Notes under the pieces: generated by a model
What the model was told of the DNA's origin: nothing
What the model saw: only the letters and a program-made list of their open reading frames with translations
Database searches by the model: none
Shown: positions 17,101 through 25,163 of the stretch, one piece after another
Layout: every line of letters begins with the position of its first letter
How positions within the stretch are numbered: position 1 is the first letter of the stretch
Assembly (NCBI GenBank): GCA_964638675.1
Contig: CAZXAU010000005.1
Span: 1-64,000, forward strand
DNA: 64,000 bases
Direction: 5' to 3'
Source of the DNA: SIG714 sp964638675
GTDB taxonomy: Bacteria; Bacillota; Clostridia; Oscillospirales; CAG-272
Program-made: the position numbers and the translations under genes

Positions 17101-17256
17101 GTAGGCGTTCCATGACGCCCAACCCATTATAGGGGTCTTTCTCGATTCTTCCATTTCTTTTTCTCCATCTTCTGCAAAAGAAATTATACCCTGAGGTAAT
17201 ATTGCAAGAATTGTTGTTGCCAAAAGGAGGATGGCAATTATTTTTCTCGATCTCAT
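14179..17256 (-). CDS. Secreted GH27 glycosidase (alpha-galactosidase type) with internal rhodanese domain and C-terminal NPCBM
   Basis: About 1025 residues. A signal peptide (RKIIAILLLATTILAILP) is followed by a GH27 barrel beginning TPIMGWASWNAY; the nucleophile Asp is in YDFIKVDWCGG (near residue 170) and the acid/base Asp region is NDLDMMQVGNG. Residues about 430-620 form a beta-sandwich module (LSKLGTYDWVYYG), and about 620-690 a second small one. Residues about 700-790 are a rhodanese domain: ATVVDVRTPSEFAEDHIDGA and the active-site loop IIIYCKSAKRSAQ with its Cys. The C-terminal 140 residues (FSKGIGTHATSTIVMDI) are an NPCBM carbohydrate-binding module. It should release terminal alpha-galactose or related sugars outside the cell. 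The start at 17256 overlaps the preceding lipoprotein stop (ATGA) and follows AGGAGG. Confidence 0.88.
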   Translation of the reverse strand: MRSRKIIAILLLATTILAILPQGIISFAEDGEKEMEESRKTPIMGWASWNAYRTDISEEIIYSQAQKLVELGLKDLGYTFVNIDDGWQAGRGEDGYVRTNSERFPSGMKAMADKIHALGLSAGIYSDAGAVTCGWVSDNQKLNDNVGLYGHDDTDLRRYLIDWEYDFIKVDWCGGLRANLSKQVRYTEIGKVVEQIEKETGKDKIYNVCCWSFPGEWVCSVADSWRTGGDLFRNFNDVMGQIDNIKVLAKYNTPGHVNDLDMMQVGNGMTYEEDKSHFSMWCMMSTPLMLGMDLNSISQETLSIISNSELIALDQDVACIQASLVKTLGDNIEVWVKDLGSKNSGTAAVALLNRSAKDQTLTLNFEDIGFAGVESARDLWAHCDYSCDGKISVTVPSHGTLVFKINGTPTQVSDDEIEIKDDGSKVKSDIKITSKDPLINLSKLGTYDWVYYGTNDRKKNSPEEISVKYNGNNTGTYDSAAATYSWSDGTGTPKGTSKSGFGVYGLGAYAQVSTPCDSTERTLSVAIGSYSADVKISVIIGGKVIKTESYSGSDSRKQDRLLTVKYSSDIPTTAIVRWEVTADRGASESINIEGIALSRSSAENILESPTIEYAKGTIAVKSLAYTLDGGELIVSVKDNDGVLKNVVYNSAEAKQWSAFENKIPVGVGFAGTVDIFLWKNGTPLTKAQSISVNSSSISDYSIGSMTAKKLIKDGATVVDVRTPSEFAEDHIDGAINIDYSEIGEKAATLLPDKNAKIIIYCKSAKRSAQATATLIKLGYTAVFNLGSMSNLTAAPIIGFSHDTCEVVTAGDKVDVNFTASVYDDPTVYVSCGKDSTFKDAVPLEGFKVPEYDGYYLTLKAYLVQDGVSHAECEKQFIYWSEKTIDVFASDLEWKQSDIGWGTIGRDKSVEKNNLTIAGKTFSKGIGTHATSTIVMDIPTGSKKFLAIGGCDNEMKGDGRMILYVYIDGQLVDCSSFICTGEYYIFDIDIPENASQIKLYAYEGAFGGNTNDHSDWAIAGFVKNVK

Positions 17257-17672
17257 TGAGTTTTCCCCTCCTTTGTCAGCTGCTTTCCGCCCTCGCTTGT
17301 GGCCCATACCGTGAACTCACCGTCGTAATCAAGGACAAGCACTGCACTGCCTTTTCCGTCGTTGTCGAGAGTTACCTGAGTTATGGCGAGAAGTGATCCT
17401 TCATCCTTATGATCTCCGCCTTTTTTTACGATGACCACCGCCGCTTCTTTTCCGCCCTCGAGCGGAAATCTGAACGATACTGTGGCCCTCTTGCCGTCTG
17501 TAGTCAGTGATATTTCGCTTTCAAGTGCAATACCGGCGGTGTCTGTGTTGAGTGTTTGCGGTGTTGTTTCGGAGACTTGAGTATTGCTCGGTGTCTGGGT
17601 TGCCGTTTCCTTACATGATATCAGTGATATCAGAATGAGGAACAACATAATTGACAATATGAGCTTTTTCAT
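17253..17672 (-). CDS. Small lipoprotein translationally coupled to the GH27 gene
   Basis: 139 residues with a lipoprotein signal (LILISLISC). After a Thr/Gln-rich linker the remaining 85 residues (LTTDGKRATVSFRFPLEGGKEAAVVIVKKGG) look like one small beta-sandwich. No family is recognised. Its stop codon overlaps the GH27 start in an ATGA, so the two proteins are made together; it may tether or assist the secreted enzyme at the membrane surface (inference). Confidence 0.65.
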   Translation of the reverse strand: MKKLILSIMLFLILISLISCKETATQTPSNTQVSETTPQTLNTDTAGIALESEISLTTDGKRATVSFRFPLEGGKEAAVVIVKKGGDHKDEGSLLAITQVTLDNDGKGSAVLVLDYDGEFTVWATSEGGKQLTKEGKTQ

Positions 17673-17752
17673 TTTTTCCTGACCTTTCTTAGATTATTAT
17701 TTGACAGAGTTTGTTTTTCAGGCGGTCCTTCACACGGCGGGGTATGTCCGGT

Positions 17753-19144
17753 TTATCTTTTACCTGTGGGCGCTGTGTGTATCGCTGTTGAGTTTACGCT
17801 CTCGAATGCTTCGGAGATTCCCTCGTTGAATGTCGGGTGAGGGCGCATGACCTTGAGCATATCGTCTACTGTGAGCTTATTTGCAACTGCCGTTGTCAAC
17901 TCGGATAGCATATCGGTAGCTCTCTCGCACATCATCACTGCACCGAGAACTATACCGCTTTGAGCTTGCGAAATAATTTTGATGAAGCCACGCTCTCCCG
18001 ATGCGATGATAGTTTTACCGTTTGAGAACATTGTGACCTTACCGACCTTAATATCGATTCCTTTTTCTTTACACTCATCCTCACTCAATCCTATTGAGGC
18101 GATCTCGGGTGATGTGTAAATACATGAGGGGATCAGTGAAAGATCGGTGTGCGATTTTTCACCTGCGATCAGATCGGCTACGAAAACTCCCTGTGCCGAT
18201 GCAACATGTGCAAGCTGTATGCGGCTTGATACATCGCCTATCGCATAAATTCCCTTGATATTTGTTTCAAAGTTTTCGTTTGTGACAATTCTTCCGCGAT
18301 CGGTCTCAATTTCTACTCCCTCGCCAAAGAGAGAGCCTGTATATGCCCTTCTTCCGATGGCAACAAGCACCTTCTCGGCTACAGCAGATTCTTCCTTTTC
18401 CTTGCGTACAAAGTTGACCGACAGCTCTCCGTTTTCTGTTTTGGTGACATTCGATACTCTTGACGCTGTATTTATTTTGACTCCGCGCTTTTTGAGTATC
18501 ATATTCAGATTTTGCGAGATTTCACGGTCGAGTGTGGGCAGAATTCTGTCCATTGCTTCGACTATTGTTACATCGCATCCGAGTGATGAATATACGCTTG
18601 CTATTTCAACGCCGATAACTCCGCCGCCGATAATTACGAGCGATCTGCAAAGCTCGGGCGTCCCGTCAAGAATGTCGTTGCTGTTTATAACGCCTTCAAG
18701 ATCAAGACCGGGGATCGGCGGCATCGCAGGAATGCTTCCCGTGGCGATCACGATATTTTTAGTTTCGTAATCAGTGCCGTCAACGCTTACCGTGTTTGCA
18801 TTTTTTATCATTCCGACTCCGCGTATAAGCTCAATGCCGTTTGCCTTGAAAAGGCCTTCGACTCCGCTTTTGAGCTTGTTTACAACGCTCGCTTTGTATT
18901 CATGGATCTTCGAAAAATCAAATGTGGGGTTTTCGATATTGATACCGAATTTTGCACAGTCCTTTGCGCTTGAATAAATTTCAGCCGAATGAAGCAGAGC
19001 CTTTGTCGGAATGCATCCTCTGTTAAGGCATGTTCCTCCGACATCCTGCTTTTCGACTATTGCGGTTTTCAGTCCCTTGTGTGCCGCTTCAATGGCACAG
19101 ACATATCCTCCGGGACCTGCACCGATAACTATAAGATCAAACAT
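17753..19144 (-). CDS. lpdA: Dihydrolipoyl dehydrogenase (L-protein of glycine cleavage)
   Basis: 463 residues. The FAD motif GAGPGGYVCAIEAA, the redox disulfide GGTCLNRGCIPTKALLHS, the NAD motif VIIGGGVIGVEIASVYSSLG, the GD(V) flavin motif GIYAIGDV, and the C-terminal active site RPHPTFNEGISEAF (His-Glu pair) are all intact. The enzyme reoxidises the dihydrolipoyl arm of GcvH with NAD. It is 159 bases downstream of gcvPB, in the same direction, so it is the L-protein of this glycine cleavage operon rather than of a 2-oxoacid dehydrogenase, none of which is present. Confidence 0.95.
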   Translation of the reverse strand: MFDLIVIGAGPGGYVCAIEAAHKGLKTAIVEKQDVGGTCLNRGCIPTKALLHSAEIYSSAKDCAKFGINIENPTFDFSKIHEYKASVVNKLKSGVEGLFKANGIELIRGVGMIKNANTVSVDGTDYETKNIVIATGSIPAMPPIPGLDLEGVINSNDILDGTPELCRSLVIIGGGVIGVEIASVYSSLGCDVTIVEAMDRILPTLDREISQNLNMILKKRGVKINTASRVSNVTKTENGELSVNFVRKEKEESAVAEKVLVAIGRRAYTGSLFGEGVEIETDRGRIVTNENFETNIKGIYAIGDVSSRIQLAHVASAQGVFVADLIAGEKSHTDLSLIPSCIYTSPEIASIGLSEDECKEKGIDIKVGKVTMFSNGKTIIASGERGFIKIISQAQSGIVLGAVMMCERATDMLSELTTAVANKLTVDDMLKVMRPHPTFNEGISEAFESVNSTAIHTAPTGKR

Positions 19145-19219
19145 TATCTATTATCCTTGATATAATATTTTTTAATGAAAACAATGCTTCCAATAAAAGT
19201 CACTGTTATATATAACTAT

Positions 19220-19243
19220 CGCCTCGCCCCTGAGGGTGAGGCG
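19220..19243. other. Intergenic hairpin between gcvPB and lpdA
   Basis: CGCCTC (19220-19225) pairs with GAGGCG (19238-19243), with additional inner CCC/GGG pairs. No T-run follows in gene direction, so it may be an mRNA-processing or stability element rather than a terminator. Confidence 0.45.
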
Positions 19244-19303
19244 ACAGAATTTGTGTTTACTGCTCTATAAATGCCTTATATGTTTATAAAATTTGCAATG
19301 GCA

Positions 19304-20740
19304 TCATTCCGAAAATTCGTATTTCAGAACAGGTGTTCTTGCGGCTCTTGTTTCGTCAAGACGGCGTACAGGAGTCTTGATCGGAGCTTCGTGCAGAGCT
19401 TCAGCGTTCTCGTAAGCAAGTGCGTAAAGCGATCTGAAGACTTCGACCGCTTCATCAAGAGTTGCCTTTGATTCGGTCTCGGTAGGCTCTATCATAAGCG
19501 CTTCGTGAACGATGAGAGGGAAGTACATCGTAGGCGGATGAATTCCGTTGTCAAGAAGTCCTTTAGCTATATCAAGAGCCGAAACTCCTGTTTCCTCGTG
19601 GAGCTTTTCGAGTGACATGACGAATTCATGCATACATGTTACGTCATAAGCCATCGTATAAAGATCTTTAAGGCGAGCCATCATGTAGTTGGCGTTCAGA
19701 ACGGCATTTGTAGATGCTTCGGGAATTCCTTCCTTGCCGAGAGTGAGAATATATGTAAGTGCTTTGACAACAACGAGGAAGTTTCCGCCGAATGCTTTTA
19801 CATCACCTATCGATTCCTCTGCGGTATAGGATGTATATTTGCCGTCTTTCTCACAAACTCTGATTCCGGGGAGGAATTTCTCAAGGAATTTCTTGCACCC
19901 TACAGGTCCTGAGCCAGGGCCGCCGCCGCCATGAGGTGTCGAGAAGGTCTTGTGGAGGTTGACATGGATACAGTCAAATCCCATATCTCCGGGGCGTACA
20001 ACACCCATAACGGCATTGAGGTTTGCTCCGTCATAGTAGCAAAGTCCGCCTGCTTTGTGTACGATTTCGGTAATCTCAAGAATGTTCTTATCAAATACTC
20101 CGACAGTGTTCGGGTTTGTGAGCATCAGTCCTGCGGTGTCCTCGCCGACTGCCGCACGGAGTGCTTCAATGTCAACGCATCCGTCTGAGTTTGAAGGAAC
20201 ATTGACAATAGAGAATCCGCACATTGCAGCCGATGCAGGGTTTGTTCCGTGCGCTGAATCGGGAACGATGATCTTTGTTCTGTTTGTCTGACCTATTGAT
20301 CTAAGGTATGCTTTGATAAGAAGAAGTCCTGTGAATTCGCCGTGTGCTCCTGCCGCAGGCTGGAGTGTTACAGCATCCATACCCGAGATCTCGGCGAGAG
20401 ACTTTTCTGCCTTATAAAGAACCTCAAGGCATCCCTGTACCGATGAATCGGGAGCAAGGGGATGTGCCTTTGTGAATCCGGGCATTGCTGCAGTGTCTTC
20501 GTTTATCTTCGGATTGTATTTCATTGTGCATGAGCCGAGCGGATAAAATCCGTCGTTCACGCCGTGTACGCATTTTCCGAGTTCTGTATAGTGTCTCGAA
20601 AGCTCGTTTTCACTAACATGAGGAAGGTTGAGCTTTCCCTCTCTCTTGAGAGATTCGGGCATTTCTACGCTCGGAACATCGCATTCGGGAAGGATCGCCT
20701 GAATCTGTCCCTCATATCCTCTTTCAAATATAAGTTTCAT
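19304..20740 (-). CDS. gcvPB: Glycine dehydrogenase (decarboxylating) subunit 2
   Basis: 478 residues, the usual length. It begins KLIFERGYEGQ as in other PB subunits, and the PLP-binding Lys lies in VNLHKTFSTPHGGGGPGSGP with its glycine-rich loop. With GcvPA it forms the P-protein that decarboxylates glycine and loads the aminomethyl group on lipoylated GcvH. The start overlaps the gcvPA stop by four bases, indicating coupled translation. Confidence 0.96.
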   Translation of the reverse strand: MKLIFERGYEGQIQAILPECDVPSVEMPESLKREGKLNLPHVSENELSRHYTELGKCVHGVNDGFYPLGSCTMKYNPKINEDTAAMPGFTKAHPLAPDSSVQGCLEVLYKAEKSLAEISGMDAVTLQPAAGAHGEFTGLLLIKAYLRSIGQTNRTKIIVPDSAHGTNPASAAMCGFSIVNVPSNSDGCVDIEALRAAVGEDTAGLMLTNPNTVGVFDKNILEITEIVHKAGGLCYYDGANLNAVMGVVRPGDMGFDCIHVNLHKTFSTPHGGGGPGSGPVGCKKFLEKFLPGIRVCEKDGKYTSYTAEESIGDVKAFGGNFLVVVKALTYILTLGKEGIPEASTNAVLNANYMMARLKDLYTMAYDVTCMHEFVMSLEKLHEETGVSALDIAKGLLDNGIHPPTMYFPLIVHEALMIEPTETESKATLDEAVEVFRSLYALAYENAEALHEAPIKTPVRRLDETRAARTPVLKYEFSE

Positions 20741-22053
20741 TTTGACAATACCTCCTTTACGATCTCTACGGTGCGGTCAAGCTCTGCCTTCGTTGCAAGC
20801 TCTGTTGCACACCAGATAATTCCGCAATCGCTCGGATATCCTCCGAGAATGCCGTTTTCATCAAGCTTTGCGAGAATTTCATCTGCCTTCGGCATGACTG
20901 CCGTGAATTCATGGAAGAATTCGCCGTCAAATGTAAGAGAGACTCCTTCGATCTTTGTAAGCTCGCTTGCAAGATAGTGTGCCTTCGACATTGAGAGGGT
21001 AGCTGCACGTTTCATGCCATATTCGCCCATTGCAGACATATAAACGCCTGCCGTGAGTGCACAAAGTGCCTGGTTCGAGCAAATATTGGACGAAGCCTTT
21101 TCACGGCGGATGTGCTGTTCTCTTGCCTGAAGGGTGAGGACGAATCCTCGTTTGCCTTCCTTGTCAACCGTCTGACCGACAATTCTGCCGGGCAGTTTTC
21201 TTGCCATAGCGTTCTTTGAAGCCATGAACCCGAGATACGGTCCGCCGAATGCAACAGACATTCCGAGAGGCTGACCGTCGCCGATCGCAACATCAGCACC
21301 GCACTCAGCAGGTGTTTTCATGATTGCAAGTGCAATAGGGTTGCAGTTCATGACAAATTTTGCACCGAATGAGTGAACGATCTCACCGATCTCGCTTGCA
21401 TCTTCAAAGAGTCCGTAATAGTTCGGAGTCTGGAGAATAAAGCAGGCAGCTTCTTCGTTAAGAAGATTTTTAAGAGCTTCCTTATCGGTTTTTCCGTTTA
21501 CGCAAGGGACGGTAACTACGGTCGTGTCACTTCCGAATGCATAGGTCTTGAGAACCTTTATGTATTCGGGATTTACGGCCTGCGATATATATACCGTGTT
21601 TCTCTTTCTCTCACGGCACATTGCCGCCGCTTCTGCGGTTGCACTTGCTCCGTCATAAACGGAAGCGTTTGAAACATCCATTCCCGTGAGAGAGCAGATC
21701 ATTGTCTGATATTCAAAAATGGACTGAAGGATACCCTGGCTGATCTCAGCCTGATAGGGTGTATATGCCGTGACAAACTGTTCTTTGTTCACGACCGATT
21801 TTACGATTGACGGAATGTGGTGATTGTAAGCACCGCATCCGCGGAGTATTGTTTTATATGTTTTGTTTTTGCCCGCTGTTTCGGACATAGCCTGCTCAAC
21901 CTCAAGCTCGGAGAGACCCGAGGGAAGATCAAGCTCACCTTTAAGAAGCATGTCGGCAGGAACATTTGCGTAAAGGTCTTCTACTGATTTGACACCGATG
22001 ACCTTCAGCATTTCTTCACGTTCTGCCTGACTGCTTGGTACATAGCTTCCCAT
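20737..22053 (-). CDS. gcvPA: Glycine dehydrogenase (decarboxylating) subunit 1
   Basis: 438 residues beginning SYVPSSQAEREEMLKVIG, with the PA-subunit signatures FLGCGAYNH-like ILRGCGAYNHHIPSIV, TAYTPYQAEISQGILQ and NASVYDGASATAEAA. This half lacks the PLP lysine and pairs with GcvPB. It overlaps gcvPB by four bases. AAGGAAG upstream supports the ATG at 22053. It is separated from gcvH by a 197-base spacer containing a strong hairpin. Confidence 0.96.
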   Translation of the reverse strand: MGSYVPSSQAEREEMLKVIGVKSVEDLYANVPADMLLKGELDLPSGLSELEVEQAMSETAGKNKTYKTILRGCGAYNHHIPSIVKSVVNKEQFVTAYTPYQAEISQGILQSIFEYQTMICSLTGMDVSNASVYDGASATAEAAAMCRERKRNTVYISQAVNPEYIKVLKTYAFGSDTTVVTVPCVNGKTDKEALKNLLNEEAACFILQTPNYYGLFEDASEIGEIVHSFGAKFVMNCNPIALAIMKTPAECGADVAIGDGQPLGMSVAFGGPYLGFMASKNAMARKLPGRIVGQTVDKEGKRGFVLTLQAREQHIRREKASSNICSNQALCALTAGVYMSAMGEYGMKRAATLSMSKAHYLASELTKIEGVSLTFDGEFFHEFTAVMPKADEILAKLDENGILGGYPSDCGIIWCATELATKAELDRTVEIVKEVLSK

Positions 22054-22195
22054 GATCGTTAGCTTCCTTTCGATATTTGTCTCGATATTTATCGATATAT
22101 GCCCGATATATTACTTTCTGATTATCATGTAAAATACGAAAGCAGAATCGGGTGATCTGTTATTTGCTTTTTGAAAAAGCCGAGTATAATCAACA

Positions 22196-22237
22196 GGTGC
22201 TGTCTGAAAATATTTTCATATATCTGATCAGCACCTT
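22196..22237. other. Hairpin between gcvH and gcvPA
   Basis: AGGTGCTG (22196-22203) pairs with CAGCACCT (22230-22237). A T-run follows only on the plus strand, where no gene ends, so on the gcv transcript it is more likely a processing or stability hairpin that could set different levels of H- and P-protein. Confidence 0.45.
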
Positions 22238-22250
22238 TTTGTAATTAATT

Positions 22251-22622
22251 TTAGCCTATGAAGCTCTCGTACTCTTCGGCACTCATAAGTTCAACTTCGT
22301 CCGAAATGTCAGTAACCTTTACGAACCATGCTTCGTACGGGTCTTCGTTGATTTTCTGAGGTGAGTCAAGAAGCTCTTCGTTGATTTCTGCAACAGTTCC
22401 GCTGACAGGTGAGAGAACATCGGAAACAGCTTTTACAGATTCAACATCTGCGAAAGAATCGTCTGCCGAAATTTCATCGCCCTCCTGAGGAAGGTTTACA
22501 TATACGATATCTCCGAGCTCGTTCTGTGCGTAATCGGAAATTCCGATGTATGCACTTCCGTCATCGTTCTTTTTGATCCATTCATGTGATTTTGTGAAAA
22601 GTAAATCTTTGGGTGTATTCAT
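22251..22622 (-). CDS. gcvH: Glycine cleavage system H protein
   Basis: 123 residues, standard length. The lipoylation site Lys is in FADVESVKAVSDVLSPVSG. The N-terminus LLFTKSHEWIKKNDDGSAYIGISDYAQNELGDIVYVNLP is textbook H-protein. It shuttles the aminomethyl group between P-, T- and L-proteins. It lies 56 bases downstream of gcvT. Confidence 0.96.
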   Translation of the reverse strand: MNTPKDLLFTKSHEWIKKNDDGSAYIGISDYAQNELGDIVYVNLPQEGDEISADDSFADVESVKAVSDVLSPVSGTVAEINEELLDSPQKINEDPYEAWFVKVTDISDEVELMSAEEYESFIG

Positions 22623-22678
22623 CCTGATTATCCTCCAAACAGTTTTTTATATATTTTATGTATTTAATATCTTACGAT

Positions 22679-23788
22679 TTATGCTTTAGGGGCTTTTTTA
22701 TAGAAGGGAAGCTTGACGATTTCGCACTCGACCATTCTTCCTCTGACATCGACTTCGACCTTGTCTCCGATAACTGCCATTTCCTTGGGCAGATATGCCA
22801 TTCCGACAGCGTAGCCGAGATATGGGCAGTGCGTTCCGCTTGTTACAAGACCGACCTTTTCGCCGTTCTTGTAGAGATCGGAGTGTTCTCTGATGATTCC
22901 TCTGCCTGTAACCTTAAGACCGACTCTTGTGATCTTGGGATCGCCTTTTGCAACGATGGCATCCTTACCTATAAAGTCGGGCTTGTCGAGCTTGACAAAG
23001 ATTCCGAGTTTTGCTTCTCTCGGGGAGATCTCGTCATTCATCTCGTGACCGTAAAGCGGCATTGCAGCTTCAAGTCTGAGCGTATCTCTTGCACCGAGTC
23101 CGCAGGGAATAAGTCCGTCTTCTTTTCCGACTTCAAGAAGTGTATTCCATATATCGGTTGCATCCTTTGAATCGCAGTAAATTTCGTATCCGTCCTCACC
23201 GGTGTATCCTGTTTGCGAGAGAATTACGCTGACCTTTCTTCCACCTGTAAGAGTGAGTGTAGCGTTTTCGGTGAAATGATAGTATTTTCCGGGCAGATCG
23301 CTTTCATCACAAATTTTAAGAATGATCTTGTCTGCATTCGGCCCCTGAAGTGCGAGCTGTGCAACATCTTCGGAGATATCGGTGATCTTAACATCTCCGG
23401 AAATATGTGATTTCATCCATTCATAATCTTTTTCATGGTTAGCCGCATTTACGACAAAGAGATATTTGTCGGCTTTGAGTCTGTATACCATGAGATCGTC
23501 AACGATTCCGCCCTGCTCGTTACACATGGGCGAATACTTGACCTGACCGTCAATCATTTCGTCAACAAATACGGTTGTGAGCATGTTGGCGTTTTTGAGT
23601 GCGTCGGGTCCTTCAAGAACGATCTCTGCCATATGCGATACATCGAAAAGTCCTGCTTTTGTGCGGACAGCCATATGCTCGGTGATAACTCCACTTGCAT
23701 ACTGAACTGGAAGCAGATATCCCGCAAAAGGAACTATTTTCCCTCCGAGAGCAACATGCGTTTCGTAAAGGGGTGTTTTCTTTTCCAT
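22679..23788 (-). CDS. gcvT: Glycine cleavage system T protein (aminomethyltransferase)
   Basis: About 369 residues. KTPLYETHVALGGKIVPFAGYLLPVQY is the typical N-terminus; VSHMAEIVLEGPDAL and the folate-binding Asp region (MVYRLKADKYLFVVNAAN) are present; the C-terminal barrel has GLGARDTLRLEAAMPLYGHEM. It transfers the one-carbon unit from H-protein to tetrahydrofolate, releasing ammonia. I chose the ATG at 23788 (GGAG six bases upstream) over an upstream TTG inside a conserved-looking stem. It is the first gene of the gcv operon and follows a folded leader. Confidence 0.95.
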   Translation of the reverse strand: MEKKTPLYETHVALGGKIVPFAGYLLPVQYASGVITEHMAVRTKAGLFDVSHMAEIVLEGPDALKNANMLTTVFVDEMIDGQVKYSPMCNEQGGIVDDLMVYRLKADKYLFVVNAANHEKDYEWMKSHISGDVKITDISEDVAQLALQGPNADKIILKICDESDLPGKYYHFTENATLTLTGGRKVSVILSQTGYTGEDGYEIYCDSKDATDIWNTLLEVGKEDGLIPCGLGARDTLRLEAAMPLYGHEMNDEISPREAKLGIFVKLDKPDFIGKDAIVAKGDPKITRVGLKVTGRGIIREHSDLYKNGEKVGLVTSGTHCPYLGYAVGMAYLPKEMAVIGDKVEVDVRGRMVECEIVKLPFYKKAPKA

Positions 23789-23877
23789 AATAAACTCCAT
23801 CTCCGGCAATCAGGTAAGACATTCTTTTACAGGGTTTGCCGGTACCCTTGATCGTATGCATCAAAGCATACTGTAAC
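23789..23877 (-). promoter_or_regulatory. gcvT leader with candidate H-type pseudoknot at the ribosome site
   Basis: In transcript direction: a small hairpin GTATGC/GCATAC (23854-23871); then AGGGT (23844-23848), one base, CCGGCAA (23836-23842), ACCCT (23831-23835), a 21-base connector, and TTGCCGG (23803-23809) touching the ribosome site GGAG (23795-23798). AGGGT/ACCCT and CCGGCAA/TTGCCGG interlock as an H-type pseudoknot with a one-base loop 1 and no loop 2, a geometry seen in small riboswitches. It does not match the glycine riboswitch consensus that I know. Confidence 0.5.
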
Positions 23878-23883
23878 AGACAC

Positions 23884-23912
23884 AGTATATATCATTTTTT
23901 TTCATAATGCAA
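23884..23912 (-). promoter_or_regulatory. gcv operon promoter
   Basis: Minus strand TTGCAT (23907-23912), 17-base spacer, TATACT (23884-23889). Transcription would begin near 23877, giving a leader of about 90 bases. Confidence 0.65.
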
Positions 23913-24011
23913 TAGCTTTCAGACAAAAAAATGTGATAAATATATCTTATCTTCCAAAAAATCCGACATTCTTTTGAAAAGGGGGATCATATAGACTTAT
24001 AACCCTGAAAT

Positions 24012-25163
24012 TCAGCGGCTTTTTTTATCCTGTCTGCGTGAAAGATTACTTTCGTTCCTGAAATATTGATAATATCCGCATCTGATCATTCCGTTGTAAA
24101 GACGTCTGACCTTGTCTGCTTTCTTGCCGTAGAGCCTTTCAAAATCATCGGCTGACGATATAATATATATCTGCCAGTTGTCAAGCGTCATGAAATGTTT
24201 TCCCATATCGGAATATAGCTTTTTGATCTTCTCGGGAGAGAGAAGACGTTCACCGTAAGGCGGATTGCATACAATAGTCCCCCGTCTTCCTCCAGTTACG
24301 ATCGTAAGGGCATCACGCTCAAATGCCTTAATGTATTTCCCCATTCCTGCACGGTATATATTGTCCCTTGTGATCTTTACGCACTCAGGGGATATATCGG
24401 ATGCATATGCTTCAAATCTGCAATCGTTTTTTATGTTGTCGTGTGCTTCGTCCCTTGCATCGCTCCACCACGATTGATCGATCTGAGGAAACTTCTCAGA
24501 CACAAAAGAACGGTTTATTCCCGGAGCGGTGTTGGTCATCAAAAGGGCGGCTTCTATCGGTATTGTTCCGCTTCCGCACATTGGATCCCAGAAGAGGACA
24601 TCCTCTCTCGGACGGGATATCGCAGCCATAGCCGCCGCAAGTGTTTCACGGATCGGTGCATCATTCGATTCGGTTCTGTAGCCCCTTTTGTGAAGCGGCA
24701 TTCCGCTTGTGTCGATCATAAGCCATGTCATGTCACCCAGCATGAAAAACTCAATCTTATAATCTATGCCGGTCTCGTCAAACCATTCTTTATGATATAC
24801 AGATGAAAGACGGCGGACGATCGCTTTTTTGACTATCGATTGACAGTCTGGAATGCTCGTCAGGGTAGATTTGATAGAATGCCCGTTTACCGGAAATTTA
24901 TCGTCACGCCCTATAAAATCCTCCCAAGGTAGTTTTGCAGTGTTGTCAAACAGCTCTGTGAATGTCGATGACATAAAGCATCCCATGACGATAAAAAGTC
25001 TCTCGGCATATCGAAGATTGATGTTGAGACGGGGGATGTCATTGACATCAGCCTCGAAGATAACACGCCCGTCAATAGTCTGTGTTCTGTTATATCCAAG
25101 CTCAGTGATCTCCTCACCGAGCAGCTTTTCAAGTCCGAAAAGACATGTCGCAGCAAACTGCAT
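24012..25163 (-). CDS. THUMP-domain class I RNA methyltransferase (RlmL N-half/YpsC type)
   Basis: 383 residues. The N-terminal 160 residues are a ferredoxin-like/THUMP unit (FAATCLFGLEKLLGEEITELGY, YAERLFIVMGCF). The methyltransferase part has motif I FWDPMCGSGTIPIEAALL and the catalytic IVCNPPYGERL (NPPY, guanine or adenine N-methylation). Bacillota members methylate 23S rRNA at an N2-guanine, equivalent to the N-terminal half of E. coli RlmL. It stands alone between the gcv operon and nadE, divergent from nadE. Confidence 0.9.
   Translation of the reverse strand: MQFAATCLFGLEKLLGEEITELGYNRTQTIDGRVIFEADVNDIPRLNINLRYAERLFIVMGCFMSSTFTELFDNTAKLPWEDFIGRDDKFPVNGHSIKSTLTSIPDCQSIVKKAIVRRLSSVYHKEWFDETGIDYKIEFFMLGDMTWLMIDTSGMPLHKRGYRTESNDAPIRETLAAAMAAISRPREDVLFWDPMCGSGTIPIEAALLMTNTAPGINRSFVSEKFPQIDQSWWSDARDEAHDNIKNDCRFEAYASDISPECVKITRDNIYRAGMGKYIKAFERDALTIVTGGRRGTIVCNPPYGERLLSPEKIKKLYSDMGKHFMTLDNWQIYIISSADDFERLYGKKADKVRRLYNGMIRCGYYQYFRNESNLSRRQDKKSR

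Noticed and set aside
18255..18770. 171-codon plus-strand frame opposite lpdA
   Set aside because: The minus strand encodes a full dihydrolipoyl dehydrogenase with all motifs; the plus frame has no ribosome site or family pattern.
22196..22240. Plus-strand terminator between gcvH and gcvPA
   Set aside because: The T-run is on the plus strand, where no gene ends; the operon is read on the minus strand.
23789..23912. Glycine riboswitch before gcvT
   Set aside because: The conserved aptamer blocks that I know are absent and the leader of about 90 bases is too short for the tandem form.
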